This document shows positions 31,889-40,686 of a stretch of 64,000 bases of DNA, one piece after another. The position numbers were made by a program, and so were the translations under genes. Source of the stretch: Poindextera sp035294785 (GTDB lineage Bacteria > Pseudomonadota > Alphaproteobacteria > Caulobacterales > Caulobacteraceae); NCBI GenBank assembly GCA_035294785.1, contig DATGKF010000091.1, forward strand, positions 1 through 64,000, in the 5' to 3' direction. Each line of letters opens with the position of its first letter. Within the stretch, counting starts at the first letter, position 1. The notes under the pieces are model-generated. The model saw nothing but the letters and a program-made list of their open reading frames with translations, ran no database searches and was not told the DNA's origin.

Positions 31889-33511
31889 ATGTCGAAACAT
31901 CGTGTGTGGGCCGCGAGCGCGGCCGTAGCGGCGCTTGCGTTCGCTTCAGCGGCGCAGGCGCAAGCGAACGATCCGCTCGTGCAGGTGTTGGTGCAGAAGG
32001 GCGTGATCAGCGCCCAGGACGCCGCGGGCGTCACGACCCGCGATCAGCTGGTGAAGCTGCTCGTGGCGAAGGGCGTCATCTCGCCGACCGACGCGACCAA
32101 CATCGCCCAGGCCGAACCGACCATGCTCAGCAACGCCGAAGTCCCGCCGAACCGGGCGCCGGTGTACTTCCACACCGACCATCCGACCGAGTTTTCGATC
32201 GGCAACGTCGACCTGACCGTCGGGGGCTTCCTCGACGCCGAGATGATCGCCCGCAGCACCAACACCGGCAACGTCGCCAGCACCAACTTCGGCTCCATCC
32301 CGTTCACCAACCAGATCCAGGGCCACTCGGGCGAAGATCGCATCACCGGTCAGATGAGCCGCGTGAGCCTCAGGGCGGACACCGACTTCATGATCGCCGG
32401 ACGACCCGCCCACGCCTACGGCTATGTCGAAGGCGACTTCAACGGCAACGACGCCGCCAACGTCTTCGTCGAATCGAACAGCCACGGGGCGCGCCTTCGC
32501 CTCGCCTACCTCGATGTGACCACCGGCCAGTGGGAGTTTCTCGCCGGTCAGGCCTGGACGCTGCTCACGCCGAACCGGACCGGCGCCACGCCCGACCCGT
32601 CGAGTCTTTTCCTGACGCAGAACTATGACTCGAACTACAGCGTCGGCATGCCTTGGGGGCGGATCGGTCAGGCGCGCGTCACCTATCACCCGACCGCGAA
32701 CCTGGCGATCGCCCTCGCGGTGCAGGACGCCGATCCATATATCGGCGCTGGCGAGGTCACCTTCCCGGCCGGACAAAACGCCCAGCTCGGCATCCAGTTC
32801 GACGCCGCGAACCAGAGCACGACAGGCAACCTCTTCCCCGACATCGTGGCCAAGGTCGCCTATGACGGATCGGCGGAGCAGATGCCGTTCCACCTCGAGG
32901 CCACGGGTATCGTATCGCAATTCCGCTCTGTGACGTTGCCAACGGCCGGCGCCGTCGGGTTTGGAACGCACATGACGACGGGCTGGGGCGCCGGTATCAA
33001 CGGCAACTTCAAGGTCACGCCGCAATTCACCCTGTTCGCCGACACCTTCTACGGTCAGGGCGAGGGGCGCTACCTGGGCGGGCTCGGTCCCGACGTCGTG
33101 ACGCCGGTCGCGCCGTTCGGCGCGGGATTCGACAGCAGCCTGAGCACTGTTTCAGGCTATGGCCTCCTCGGCGGCGCCGAATTCCAGGTCAGCCCGCGCG
33201 CTCTGCTCGCCGCGTACTACGGCTTCGATCACTTCGACCGGAACACGTTCGTCGACCTCTCGAGCCTGGCGGCCACCAAGCCGTTCATCGGCTTCGGCGG
33301 TCTCAACTCCAGCAACGCCGACAACAAGGACCTGAGCGAACTCAGCGTCGACGGGAACTTCAAGTTCTGGTCCAGCCCCACCGACGGAACGCTGGTGGCC
33401 GGCTTCCAGTACTCATACGTCATGCGCCACCAGTGGTTCGTCCCCCTGGGCGCGCCGAGCGAGGCCAACACCAACATGTTCTTCGTCGACCTGCGCTACA
33501 TTCTGCCCTGA
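31889..33511 (+). CDS. Outer-membrane porin, DcaP-like
   Basis: A 540-residue protein: signal peptide (MSKHRVWAASAAVAALAFAS, cleavage near AQA) then two short helical modules with related sequence (LVQVLVQKGVISAQDA and LVKLLVAKGVISPTDA), and a beta-barrel with GGFLDAEMIARSTNTGN, GQMSRVSLRADTDF, YGYVEGDFNGND, LDVTTGQWEFLAGQAWTLLT and a C-terminal strand ending MFFVDLRYILP. This matches DcaP-type trimeric porins, which admit small organic acids. A GGGGGCGGGAAGA sequence lies before the chosen ATG. A terminator follows at 33541-33575. Confidence 0.85.
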   Translation: MSKHRVWAASAAVAALAFASAAQAQANDPLVQVLVQKGVISAQDAAGVTTRDQLVKLLVAKGVISPTDATNIAQAEPTMLSNAEVPPNRAPVYFHTDHPTEFSIGNVDLTVGGFLDAEMIARSTNTGNVASTNFGSIPFTNQIQGHSGEDRITGQMSRVSLRADTDFMIAGRPAHAYGYVEGDFNGNDAANVFVESNSHGARLRLAYLDVTTGQWEFLAGQAWTLLTPNRTGATPDPSSLFLTQNYDSNYSVGMPWGRIGQARVTYHPTANLAIALAVQDADPYIGAGEVTFPAGQNAQLGIQFDAANQSTTGNLFPDIVAKVAYDGSAEQMPFHLEATGIVSQFRSVTLPTAGAVGFGTHMTTGWGAGINGNFKVTPQFTLFADTFYGQGEGRYLGGLGPDVVTPVAPFGAGFDSSLSTVSGYGLLGGAEFQVSPRALLAAYYGFDHFDRNTFVDLSSLAATKPFIGFGGLNSSNADNKDLSELSVDGNFKFWSSPTDGTLVAGFQYSYVMRHQWFVPLGAPSEANTNMFFVDLRYILP

Positions 33512-33540
33512 CCCGGCGGACGGAGGGACGGAAGCAAACG

Positions 33541-33575
33541 CCGGGCGGTCCATCGCGGGCCGCCCGGTTTCGTTT
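33541..33575 (+). terminator. Rho-independent terminator of the porin gene
   Basis: CCGGGCGG (33541-33548) pairs with CCGCCCGG (33560-33567), followed by TTTCGTTT. It reaches the stop codon of the convergent gene. Confidence 0.75.
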
Positions 33576-34492
33576 CAGGCCTTGCGGTCGCGACCGAAGT
33601 TCGGCTCGGCGCTTTCCTGACCGGCGGCGATGATGCCCCGGCGGATGGCGCGGGTGCGGGTGAAGAGCGCCTCCAGCTTGTCGCCCTCGCCCCAGCGGAT
33701 GGCGCGCGACAGCGCCTGCAGGTCTTCGGTGAAGCGGCCGAGCGTTTCCAGCACCGCGTCCTTGTTGAGCAGGAACACGTCCCGCCACATGACCGGGTCG
33801 GAGGCGGCGATGCGCGTGAAGTCGCGGAAGCCGCCGGCCGAGTACTTCATCACCTCGCCCTCGGTGACCTCCTCCAAGTCCGCGGCCGTGCCGACGATGT
33901 TGTAGGCGATCAGGTGCGGCAGGTGCGAGGTGACGGCCAGCACCAGGTCGTGGTGCCTCGCGTCCATCAGCTCGACGTTGGCGCCAAGCGCCTCCCAGAA
34001 CCGCGTCACGGTCTCGACGGCGCCGCGGTAGGCAGGATCGTCCTTGAGCGGACAAAGGATCGTCCAGCGGTTCTGGAACAGGGTGGCGAAGCCGGCGTCC
34101 GGGCCGGACTGCTCGGTCCCGGCGATGGGGTGGCCGGGGACGACGAAGACGCCCTCCGGCGCGGCGTCCGCCAGCGCCTCGGCGACGGCGGCCTTCACCG
34201 AGCCCACGTCAGAGACGATGGCGCCGGCCTTCAGCCCCGGCGCCGCGGCGCGGGCCGCGTCCCCGATCGCCGCCGGCGGCGCGGCGAAGATGACGAGGTC
34301 GGCGCCGGCCACGGCCGCTTCGGCGGCTTCGGCGACGAGGTCGGCGATGCCGAGTTCGCGCACCCGCTCGCGCACGGCGGGGTTCTCGTCGAACACGGCG
34401 ATCTCGGCCGCGCCCCCTCCACGCGCGGCGCGGACGATAGAGGATCCGATCAGGCCGCAGCCGATCACCGCCAGCCGCTCGACGGCGCTCAA
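33575..34492 (-). CDS. tyrC: Prephenate/arogenate dehydrogenase family protein
   Basis: A 305-residue enzyme oxidising prephenate (or arogenate) for tyrosine synthesis. The NAD-binding motif is VIGCGLIGSSIVRAARGGG at the N-terminus; then VFVVPGHPIAGTEQSGPDAG, ELMDARHHDLVLAVTSHLPH (with the substrate-binding histidines) and SAGGFRDFTRIAASDPVMWR. No chorismate-mutase domain is fused; that activity is encoded two genes upstream. The start is a TTG (followed by AGCGCCGTC) overlapping the hisC stop as TTGA. It is the last gene of the chorismate mutase-hisC-tyrC operon. Confidence 0.92.
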   Translation of the reverse strand: MSAVERLAVIGCGLIGSSIVRAARGGGAAEIAVFDENPAVRERVRELGIADLVAEAAEAAVAGADLVIFAAPPAAIGDAARAAAPGLKAGAIVSDVGSVKAAVAEALADAAPEGVFVVPGHPIAGTEQSGPDAGFATLFQNRWTILCPLKDDPAYRGAVETVTRFWEALGANVELMDARHHDLVLAVTSHLPHLIAYNIVGTAADLEEVTEGEVMKYSAGGFRDFTRIAASDPVMWRDVFLLNKDAVLETLGRFTEDLQALSRAIRWGEGDKLEALFTRTRAIRRGIIAAGQESAEPNFGRDRKA

Positions 34493-35637
34493 CGGCCCTT
34501 CGCCCCGAGGAAGGCGGCGAGCCCCTCGACCACGGCGCGGTTGTGCTCTTCCAGCCCGATGGTGATCCGCAGACAGTCCGGCAAGCCGTAGTTGGCGACG
34601 CCGCGCACGATCAGCCGGCGCGCCGCCAGAAAGGCCTCGGCCTCGGCGGCGGTGCGCCCCGGCGCGGACGGGAAGCGCACGAGGATGAAGTTCGCGCCGG
34701 ACGCAGTGACCTCGAGCCCGAGCCCGCCGATCTGCTGGGTCAGCCACGGCCGCCACTGCTCGACCAGCGCCAGCGAGCGCGCCTGGAACGCGGTGTCCTT
34801 CAACGCCGCGATGGCGGCCAACTGACCGGGGATGGAGGTGTTGAACGGCAGGCGGATGCGCTCCATCGCCTCGACCGCGTCGGCCGGCGCGTAGGCCCAG
34901 CCGATGCGCAGCGCCGCCAGCCCGTGGATTTTGGAGAAGGTGTGGCTGACCAGCATGTTCGGCGCGGTGCGCGCCAGGTCAAGCCCGTCGGTGAAGCGCG
35001 GGTCGGTGCAGAACTCCGCATACGCCGCATCCACGACCAGCATGACCGCCGGCGGCAGGGCGGCCTGCAGCCGCTCCATTTCGTCCGTGGTGATCCAGGT
35101 GCCGGTCGGGTTCGACGGCTGGGTGACGAAAACGAGCCGGGTTCGCTCGTCGACCAGGCCCAGCATCGCCTCGACATCCAGGCGCATGCCCGTCTCGGGC
35201 GCATAGCGAACCTCCGCCTGGCAGGCGCGCGCGCCGATGCCATACGCGTTGAAGCCGTATTCGCCCTGCACGATGTTGTCGCCCGGCTCGAGATAGATCT
35301 GCTGCACCAGCCGCCCGAGAATCTCGTCCGTGCCGCACCCGAAGATCAGCCGCTCGGGCTCCAGGCGATAGTGGTCGGCGACCGCGGCGCGGAGCGCCGT
35401 GGTGCGGCTGTCGGGGTACATGTTCAGCGTCGCCGCGGCCTCGGCGTAGGCCGCGAGCGCCAGCGGGCTCGAGCCGAGAATGTTCTCGTTCGACGACAGC
35501 TTGACCGGATGCCCGACGCCCTGGACGCTCGACTTGCCTGGCACGTAGGCGACGATCGCCTCGATGCCCGGCTTGGGGAGCGGATGATCGGCGCGTGCGC
35601 GTTCGTCCGGGGCGACCATGCTCATCGGTCCGTTCAC
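34489..35637 (-). CDS. hisC: Histidinol-phosphate/aromatic aminotransferase
   Basis: A 382-residue class I/II aminotransferase. Motifs: KLSSNENILGSSPLALAAY, FGCGTDEILGRLVQQIYLEP, VFVTQPSNPTGTWIT, VDAAYAEFC, the PLP lysine in SHTFSKIHGLAALRIGWAYA, and RGVANYGLPDCLRITIG with the carboxylate-binding arginine. It acts on histidinol phosphate and, given its neighbours, probably also on prephenate or phenylpyruvate. GTG start overlaps the preceding chorismate mutase stop (GTGA); a start two or four codons later (ATG) is also possible. Confidence 0.94.
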   Translation of the reverse strand: MNGPMSMVAPDERARADHPLPKPGIEAIVAYVPGKSSVQGVGHPVKLSSNENILGSSPLALAAYAEAAATLNMYPDSRTTALRAAVADHYRLEPERLIFGCGTDEILGRLVQQIYLEPGDNIVQGEYGFNAYGIGARACQAEVRYAPETGMRLDVEAMLGLVDERTRLVFVTQPSNPTGTWITTDEMERLQAALPPAVMLVVDAAYAEFCTDPRFTDGLDLARTAPNMLVSHTFSKIHGLAALRIGWAYAPADAVEAMERIRLPFNTSIPGQLAAIAALKDTAFQARSLALVEQWRPWLTQQIGGLGLEVTASGANFILVRFPSAPGRTAAEAEAFLAARRLIVRGVANYGLPDCLRITIGLEEHNRAVVEGLAAFLGAKGR

Positions 35638-36413
35638 GGATCGAAGGGCGTCGGTGCGGCGCCGATCAGCCCAGTCCGCCGGCCGGGCAGCGCGGCGAGC
35701 CGTGCGTCGCCGGCCTCGATGAAGCCGTCAAGCGCGTAAAGCGTCGAGCCCTCCGCGGAGGCGATTTCGCGGGCCGCCAATCCGGCCGCGGCCAACGCTG
35801 GCCCCGCGCCCGCGGCGTCGCTCGCCCAGTAGCTCTCGTCCTCGCCGGTCGGCTCGACGGCGATGGCGGCGACGGCCAGCGCGCCGCGCGGCCCAAGGCT
35901 GTTGAGGCAGGGAAGGGTGGCGAAGACTTTCAGCGCCGGCTCGTCCAACAGCCGGTCCCACCAGGCGCTGGGCGAGGCCAGACTCATCACCGCGACGCCG
36001 CCGGCGCTCTTGGCTTCGTTCAGGGCCGCGGCGGCATCGGCCGTGCGCGCCAGCGGCGGCGCGGCGCCGAAGCGCAGCCGCGCCAGCTCGACCGCGCGGG
36101 CGGGATCATCGCCGCCCCAAACGGCCAGATGGAACGGTCCCTGCTGGATCAGGCTGTCCGAAATGAACTCACGCCAAAGACGCACCGTGAGCTGAGGGCT
36201 GGCCGAGCGGCCCGGGGCGGCGAGGAGGCCGCGGATCAGCGCCGCTTCGCGCGCAGGCCTGAGGCCCAGGCCGCCGGCCTCGCCAGCCGCGCGCTTGGCG
36301 TCGGCCACCTCGCGCGCCAGCGCCGCCCGCTCGTCGACCAGGCGGAGCAGCGCCGCGTCGACCGCGTCTATGCGCGCCCGGACGGCGTCCAGCGAAGGCG
36401 ACTTGGCGTGCAC
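35634..36413 (-). CDS. Chorismate mutase with a C-terminal domain
   Basis: A 259-residue protein. The AroQ-type chorismate mutase domain occupies about residues 7-90: LDAVRARIDAVDAALLRLVD, ERAALAREVADAKR and a third helix through QLTVRLWREFISDSLIQQG. The remaining 165 residues (from FHLAVWGGDDPARAVELARL) are an alpha/beta domain of the kind seen in alphaproteobacterial chorismate mutases and reminiscent of prephenate-dehydratase substrate domains, but without the usual TRF catalytic motif. GTG start with GGGGAGCC upstream. It leads the hisC-tyrC operon. Confidence 0.85.
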   Translation of the reverse strand: MHAKSPSLDAVRARIDAVDAALLRLVDERAALAREVADAKRAAGEAGGLGLRPAREAALIRGLLAAPGRSASPQLTVRLWREFISDSLIQQGPFHLAVWGGDDPARAVELARLRFGAAPPLARTADAAAALNEAKSAGGVAVMSLASPSAWWDRLLDEPALKVFATLPCLNSLGPRGALAVAAIAVEPTGEDESYWASDAAGAGPALAAAGLAAREIASAEGSTLYALDGFIEAGDARLAALPGRRTGLIGAAPTPFDP

Positions 36414-36540
36414 GAACGGCTCCCCGAAACGGAAGGCGCGCGACCATAGAGGTTGCGCGGACGCGCGCAAGGGCGGAAGCCTTGCCGCGCCGGACCTTGA
36501 GTCGGTCCCGGCGGCGAGGGGGCGTTCAGGGCGCGTATCG

Positions 36541-37080
36541 ATGGCGGGCGGTCGGTGGGTGTTCGGCTACGGCTCGCTGATGTGGCGGCCGGGATTCGCC
36601 TTCGCCGAGCGCCGCGCGGCCATCGCCCATGGCCGCCGGCGCGCCTTCTGCATCTACTCGGTGCACCACCGCGGCACGCCGGAGCGCCCGGGGCTGGTTC
36701 TGGGGCTGGCGCCCGGCGGGGCGGTGCGCGGCGTCGGCTACCGCGTCGCCGCGGCCGACTGGGACGGCGTCTACGCCTACCTGCGCGAGCGCGAGCAGCC
36801 GACCGAGACCTATTTCGAGGCCTGGGCGCATGTGCGGCTGGCCGGCGGCGGCCCGGTCGAGGCGCTGGTCTTCCTCTCCGATCGCGCCCACCCGCAATGG
36901 GCGGGCGACCTCAGCCCGGAGGCGCAGGCGCGGCTGATCGCCGGCGCGCGCGGGCTTTCGGGCCGCAACGTCGACTACCTCCGCGACCTCGTCTTCCACC
37001 TCCGCGCCGAGGGCGTGGCCGACCGCACGATGGAGCGGCTCCTGGCGCGCGTCGAGGCGTTGGAGGCCGAGCCGGTCTGA
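36541..37080 (+). CDS. ChaC-like gamma-glutamylcyclotransferase
   Basis: A 179-residue protein. The N-terminal substrate-binding motif is VFGYGSLMWRPGFAFAERR, followed by GTPERPGLVLGLAPGG and VYAYLREREQPTETYFEAW, which holds the catalytic glutamate region of the family. ChaC proteins break down glutathione to 5-oxoproline and Cys-Gly. The ATG at 36541 is chosen because the family starts here; it is divergent from the chorismate mutase operon with about 127 bases between. Confidence 0.9.
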   Translation: MAGGRWVFGYGSLMWRPGFAFAERRAAIAHGRRRAFCIYSVHHRGTPERPGLVLGLAPGGAVRGVGYRVAAADWDGVYAYLREREQPTETYFEAWAHVRLAGGGPVEALVFLSDRAHPQWAGDLSPEAQARLIAGARGLSGRNVDYLRDLVFHLRAEGVADRTMERLLARVEALEAEPV

Positions 37081-37087
37081 GGGCGCC

Positions 37088-37954
37088 TCAGGCGCGGCCG
37101 ATGGCGACGTTGCCGCTGACGCTGGAGAGGATCAGCTCGACGCTCTTTTCGTCGCCCGTGGCCGGCGCGCCGGAGTCGAGGTCGGAGAAGACGCGGCCGC
37201 TCATGGTGCTCACGTCGAGCAGGGCCGCGGTGCCGCGCGCCACGCCGACGCAGACCTTGCCGGAGACGGTGCGGGCGCGGACGCGGCCGTGATCCACGCG
37301 ATGGATGTCGACGTTGCCCGAGGCGGTGAAGGCGTCGAGGCTCTCGCCGGCGGCGCCGACCTCGATATTGCCGGAGGCGGCGCGCACGCGGGCGTCGCCG
37401 GCGACGCTCTCCACCTCGGCGCGGCCTGAGGCGGTGGTGATGCGGGCGTCGCCCCCCACCTTGCCGACGCTGATGCGTCCGCTGCCGGCCCGGGCGTCGA
37501 CGGTTCCGGCGCAGGCGTGGATGGCGATGTCGCCGGAGCCGGTGCGCACGTGCGCCTCGGCCACCTCGCTGAGCTCGATCCGTCCAGACCCCGTCGCGGC
37601 CTCGACCTCGCCGAGGCGGCCCTGGGTTTCGACGCGGCCGGAGCCGCTGCCGAGGCAGGCCGACGAGCCGGTCGGCACGCGCACGAGCGCGTCCACGCCG
37701 CCGCCGAGACCGAGAAAGAGGATGCTGGTCTTGTGGATGCGTACGACGATGTCGTCGCCGTGCTGGTCGATCTCCGCATCGGCGATCCACTCGCGGGCGG
37801 TGATGTCGCCGCGGATGGCGGTCAGCTCGACGTGAGTCTTCGCCACGTCCTCGGCGACGATGCGGATGCGGCCCTTGGGGATCTCCACGCGCAGACGGAC
37901 CGGGTTCGGGGTGTCGAAGTCGTGGGTGCGGCTGTCGGGGATCATCGGGCCCAT
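37088..37954 (-). CDS. DUF4097 beta-helix (adhesin-like) protein
   Basis: A 288-residue protein that is almost wholly a right-handed beta-helix: about ten turns with the unit (T/A)(G/A)SG.(I/V).(V/L), e.g. VEAATGSGRIELSEVAEAHV and RTGSGDIAIHACAGTVDARA. No signal peptide. DUF4097 proteins are of unknown function and often sit next to small regulators or sensors. It overlaps the upstream RHH gene by 13 bases, so the two form one unit and are presumably co-regulated. Confidence 0.85.
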   Translation of the reverse strand: MGPMIPDSRTHDFDTPNPVRLRVEIPKGRIRIVAEDVAKTHVELTAIRGDITAREWIADAEIDQHGDDIVVRIHKTSILFLGLGGGVDALVRVPTGSSACLGSGSGRVETQGRLGEVEAATGSGRIELSEVAEAHVRTGSGDIAIHACAGTVDARAGSGRISVGKVGGDARITTASGRAEVESVAGDARVRAASGNIEVGAAGESLDAFTASGNVDIHRVDHGRVRARTVSGKVCVGVARGTAALLDVSTMSGRVFSDLDSGAPATGDEKSVELILSSVSGNVAIGRA

Positions 37955-38436
37955 CCTTGGATGCGCCGGCCGGGGCCGTGACGGCTGTGGCCGGAGGGGT
38001 GACGTGGATCTGAGGCGGCGGCGCGCGCGGCGGCGACCAGCCAGGTGTTGAGGGATTGCCCGCGACGGGCGGCGAGCGCCTCGGCGCGCGCCTTCAGCGC
38101 CTCGGGCAGGCGAAGCGTGATGCGGGCGCTGAGCTCGCTGTCGTCGGGGTCGTCGTCGGGCTCCGGCTCTGGCGCGGAGGCGCTGGCCGACTGCGGCGCA
38201 CCCTCGACCACGAACACGGGCTCGCGGCCCTTGACGCGCACGTCGATGGAAACGCCGGGCAGCGCTTCGCTGATCTCGGCGGCGGCCTGCGAGAGGGCGT
38301 CCATGAGGGTGAGGCGAAGGGCGGGGTCCAGCGCCAGCAACAGCCGCTCGGCCGCCGCCTGCACGGCCTCGCCGCCGACCTCGGCCGAACGGCTGAGGTC
38401 CTGCTTGAGCGAGTCGATAAGGTCTGTGGTGTCCAT
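37942..38436 (-). CDS. Small protein with C-terminal ribbon-helix-helix domain
   Basis: A 164-residue protein. The N-terminal half is helical and acidic (TDLIDSLKQDLSRSAEVGGE); the middle is a Pro/Asp/Glu linker; the last 50-60 residues hold SARITLRLPEALKARAEALA and RRGQSLNTWLVAAARAAAS, the ribbon-helix-helix pattern of Arc/HicB-type DNA-binding proteins. The start at 38436 is preferred over a GTG three codons earlier. It overlaps DUF4097 and has an inverted repeat just upstream that could be its operator. Confidence 0.75.
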   Translation of the reverse strand: MDTTDLIDSLKQDLSRSAEVGGEAVQAAAERLLLALDPALRLTLMDALSQAAAEISEALPGVSIDVRVKGREPVFVVEGAPQSASASAPEPEPDDDPDDSELSARITLRLPEALKARAEALAARRGQSLNTWLVAAARAAASDPRHPSGHSRHGPGRRIQGWAR

Positions 38437-38447
38437 GCGCACCACAG

Positions 38448-38466
38448 TGACACTACTTTGATGTCA
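38448..38466. promoter_or_regulatory. Inverted repeat, candidate RHH operator
   Basis: TGACA (38448-38452) and TGTCA (38462-38466) are inverted around a 9-base centre, 11 bases before the RHH gene start. RHH proteins bind such short inverted repeats and often repress themselves; this role is inference. Confidence 0.45.
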
Positions 38467-38492
38467 TTGCAACACCAATTGTGGCGCCGCAG

Positions 38493-39209
38493 CTAAATCC
38501 CTTCCGCGATAAGGGCGTTCGAGGCGGCTTCGAGGCGGGTTTCCAGCGCCTGCATGAAGGCGGGGCGCTTCATGCCGGCCGGCAGGGGCTCGAGGAATTC
38601 GAACACGATCGTTCCGGGCGTGAGCGCCATGCCGCCCTTCTGCCAGTGCATGCCGGAGTTGAGCGCCACGGGCGTGCAGGGGAGGTCGAGGTCGCGGTAG
38701 AGCGCCGCGACCCCCGGCTGGTAGTCGCCCGCCATGCCCGGCTTGCCGCGGGTGCCTTCGGGGAAGATGACGATCTGGCGCGGGGCGGCGGCCAGTCGCT
38801 CGCGGCTGTCGGTCAACATCCGCCGCAGCGCCTGCGACCCGCCCTCGCGATCGATGACGACCATCCGGCACTTCCACGCCCACCAGCTGAAGACGGGGAT
38901 GCGCATCAGCTCCTTGCGCAGCACGTAGCAGCCGGCCGGCAACACGGCGATGGTGCCGAAGATGTCGAACATGCACTGGTGCTTGGGCGCGACCAGGGCG
39001 GGGCCCGTCGGCAGGTGCTCGCGCCCGCGCACCTCGACCCGCACGCCGCCGATGACGCGGAGCTGCCACGTCACCACCTTGGCCCACATGTTCAACGTCG
39101 CCTGGGCGACGCGGTACGGCGCGAGCAGCAGCGGCATGCAGACGATCGCCGCCGTCAGCGTCCAGAGATAGAAGGCGACGTTGAAGGCGATCGAGCGGAC
39201 CGTCGTCAC
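38493..39209 (-). CDS. 1-acylglycerol-3-phosphate acyltransferase family protein
   Basis: A 238-residue PlsC-type acyltransferase making phosphatidic acid. It has a membrane span (about 8-30), the catalytic HX4D motif at H77-D82 (APKHQCMFDIF), the acceptor-binding FPEGTRGKPG near residue 150 and a C-terminal LNSGMHWQKGGMALTPGTIV. GTG start, overlapping ydcF by four bases. It lies at the end of the ftsE-ftsX-ydcF-plsC transcript, linking septal/peptidoglycan control and phospholipid synthesis. Confidence 0.92.
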   Translation of the reverse strand: MTTVRSIAFNVAFYLWTLTAAIVCMPLLLAPYRVAQATLNMWAKVVTWQLRVIGGVRVEVRGREHLPTGPALVAPKHQCMFDIFGTIAVLPAGCYVLRKELMRIPVFSWWAWKCRMVVIDREGGSQALRRMLTDSRERLAAAPRQIVIFPEGTRGKPGMAGDYQPGVAALYRDLDLPCTPVALNSGMHWQKGGMALTPGTIVFEFLEPLPAGMKRPAFMQALETRLEAASNALIAEGI

Positions 39210-39820
39210 GCGCCGCTCCTTTGCGCCGGCGCGGCGGGGGCGCGGGGCCCAAGGCTGAGGAAGCCCTCGCGCGCCAGGATGACCAGGTATTTGCAGTATT
39301 CGACCGTCATGCGCCGCGCCCCCTCGCCGCTGCGCCACCAGCCGTCCAGGCCGGGCGTCTTGACGGGATAGGGCGTCAGCACCGCCTCCGGCAAGGCCTC
39401 GTGCAGCTCCAGCATGGCGCGCGGGATGTGCCAGTCGGACGTCACCACGATCAGCGACTTGAAGCCCTTGGCGTGGGCCCAGTCGGCGGTTTCGCGGGCG
39501 TTGCCGACCGTGCTCTTGGCCGAAAAACCAAGGTCGACGCAGCAGTCGAACTCGTGGCCGGCGGCCCTGCCGACGCCGCGGATGTCGGCGGCGGTGGCCG
39601 CGCGGTTCACGCCGGAGACCAGGAGCCGCTGGGCGTGGCCGTCGGCCAGCAGCTTCATCGCCACGCTGATGCGCTCGTCGTTGGCGCCGGTCAGTGCGAC
39701 GACGCCGTCGGCGGTCGGCGGATCGGTCGGCGGATCGAGCGCCGCCACGCGGGTCGCGAACGCCCACAGCCCGACGAGCCAGAGGGCGATCACGAGGGCG
39801 ATGGCCGCGGCGCTCCTCAT
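39206..39820 (-). CDS. YdcF/SanA (DUF218) family protein
   Basis: A 204-residue protein with one N-terminal span (about 7-27) and a DUF218 domain: GVVALTGANDERISVAMKLL, LLVSGVNRAATAADI, CVDLGFSAKSTVGNARETAD (with the STVGNA motif), VTSDWHIPRAMLEL and YEYCKY-like EYCKYLVILARE near the C-terminus. Relatives (SanA, ElyC, YdcF) act in envelope barrier function. It overlaps ftsX upstream and plsC downstream by four bases each. Confidence 0.88.
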   Translation of the reverse strand: MRSAAAIALVIALWLVGLWAFATRVAALDPPTDPPTADGVVALTGANDERISVAMKLLADGHAQRLLVSGVNRAATAADIRGVGRAAGHEFDCCVDLGFSAKSTVGNARETADWAHAKGFKSLIVVTSDWHIPRAMLELHEALPEAVLTPYPVKTPGLDGWWRSGEGARRMTVEYCKYLVILAREGFLSLGPRAPAAPAQRSGA

Positions 39821-40686
39821 GTCATCCGCCTGAGGAGGGAGAGGGCGGTCGCCCGCGCCGCGACAGCGGCGATGAGGCCCGCCGCCAGCGGACAGAGGAC
39901 CAGCGGCAGGAGGTCGCTCCAGGCCACGGGCAGCGCCGGCGTCACCCCGTCGCCGCCGCCGATCAGGCGAACGATGGCCATGCCCAGCGCGGCGCTGACC
40001 GCGCCGATCGCGCCGGCGCTCGCCGCCAGCCGTGCGAACCTGGCCTGGAACAGGGCGGCGATGTAGCGGTCCTCGGCGCCGCAGAGGTGCAGGACCCCGA
40101 CCAGCTCCTCACGCGCCTTCAGGCCCGCCCGCGTGGCGAAGACGATGACGGCGCCGGCCGCCGCGGCGATCAGCGCGGCGACGCCGATGGCCGCCGCCTG
40201 GGCCATCAGGCCGGCCCTGAGGATGTCCTTCAGCCACAGGGTGTGGTCGTCGACCGTCGCGTCCACGTTGGCGGCCTTGAGCGCCCGGTCGAGCTCGGCG
40301 GCCGTCGCCGGATGGTGCGGATCCAGGTCGACGGCCACCAGACGCGGAATAGTGAGGTCGTCGGGCAGGCCGTTCTTGCCCAGCCAAGGCTCGAGCAGCG
40401 CCTCGGCCTTGCCGCGATCCAGCGCGTCGACCTCGCCGACGCCGCGCACGGCGGCCAGCGCCTCGGCCGCGCGGGCGGCGGCCGCATCTGCGCTCTCCTC
40501 AGCGCCCGGGCGCACGATGACGGTGGCGGAATTGCGCAGCTCCGCGCTCCAGCCGCCGGCCGCGCGGCTCGCCGCCAGCGCCGCGACCACAGCCAGGCAG
40601 GCGAGAAAGCAGAGCGCCGAGACGACGAACACCAGCGCCCCGTCGCGCGCGTCTTCGGCCGGCAGGAGCGGGGACGCGTCGCTCAT
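39817..40686 (-). CDS. ftsX: Cell-division protein FtsX
   Basis: A 289-residue four-span membrane subunit of the FtsEX complex. TM1 (about 18-40) is followed by the periplasmic domain to about 165 (WSAELRNSATVIVRPGAEES, VDALDRGKAEALLEPWLG), then three membrane helices with VGVLHLCGAEDRYIAALFQ, a conserved FtsX cytoplasmic loop. FtsEX activates peptidoglycan hydrolases at the septum. It overlaps ftsE (ATGA) upstream. Confidence 0.9.
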   Translation of the reverse strand: MSDASPLLPAEDARDGALVFVVSALCFLACLAVVAALAASRAAGGWSAELRNSATVIVRPGAEESADAAAARAAEALAAVRGVGEVDALDRGKAEALLEPWLGKNGLPDDLTIPRLVAVDLDPHHPATAAELDRALKAANVDATVDDHTLWLKDILRAGLMAQAAAIGVAALIAAAAGAVIVFATRAGLKAREELVGVLHLCGAEDRYIAALFQARFARLAASAGAIGAVSAALGMAIVRLIGGGDGVTPALPVAWSDLLPLVLCPLAAGLIAAVAARATALSLLRRMT

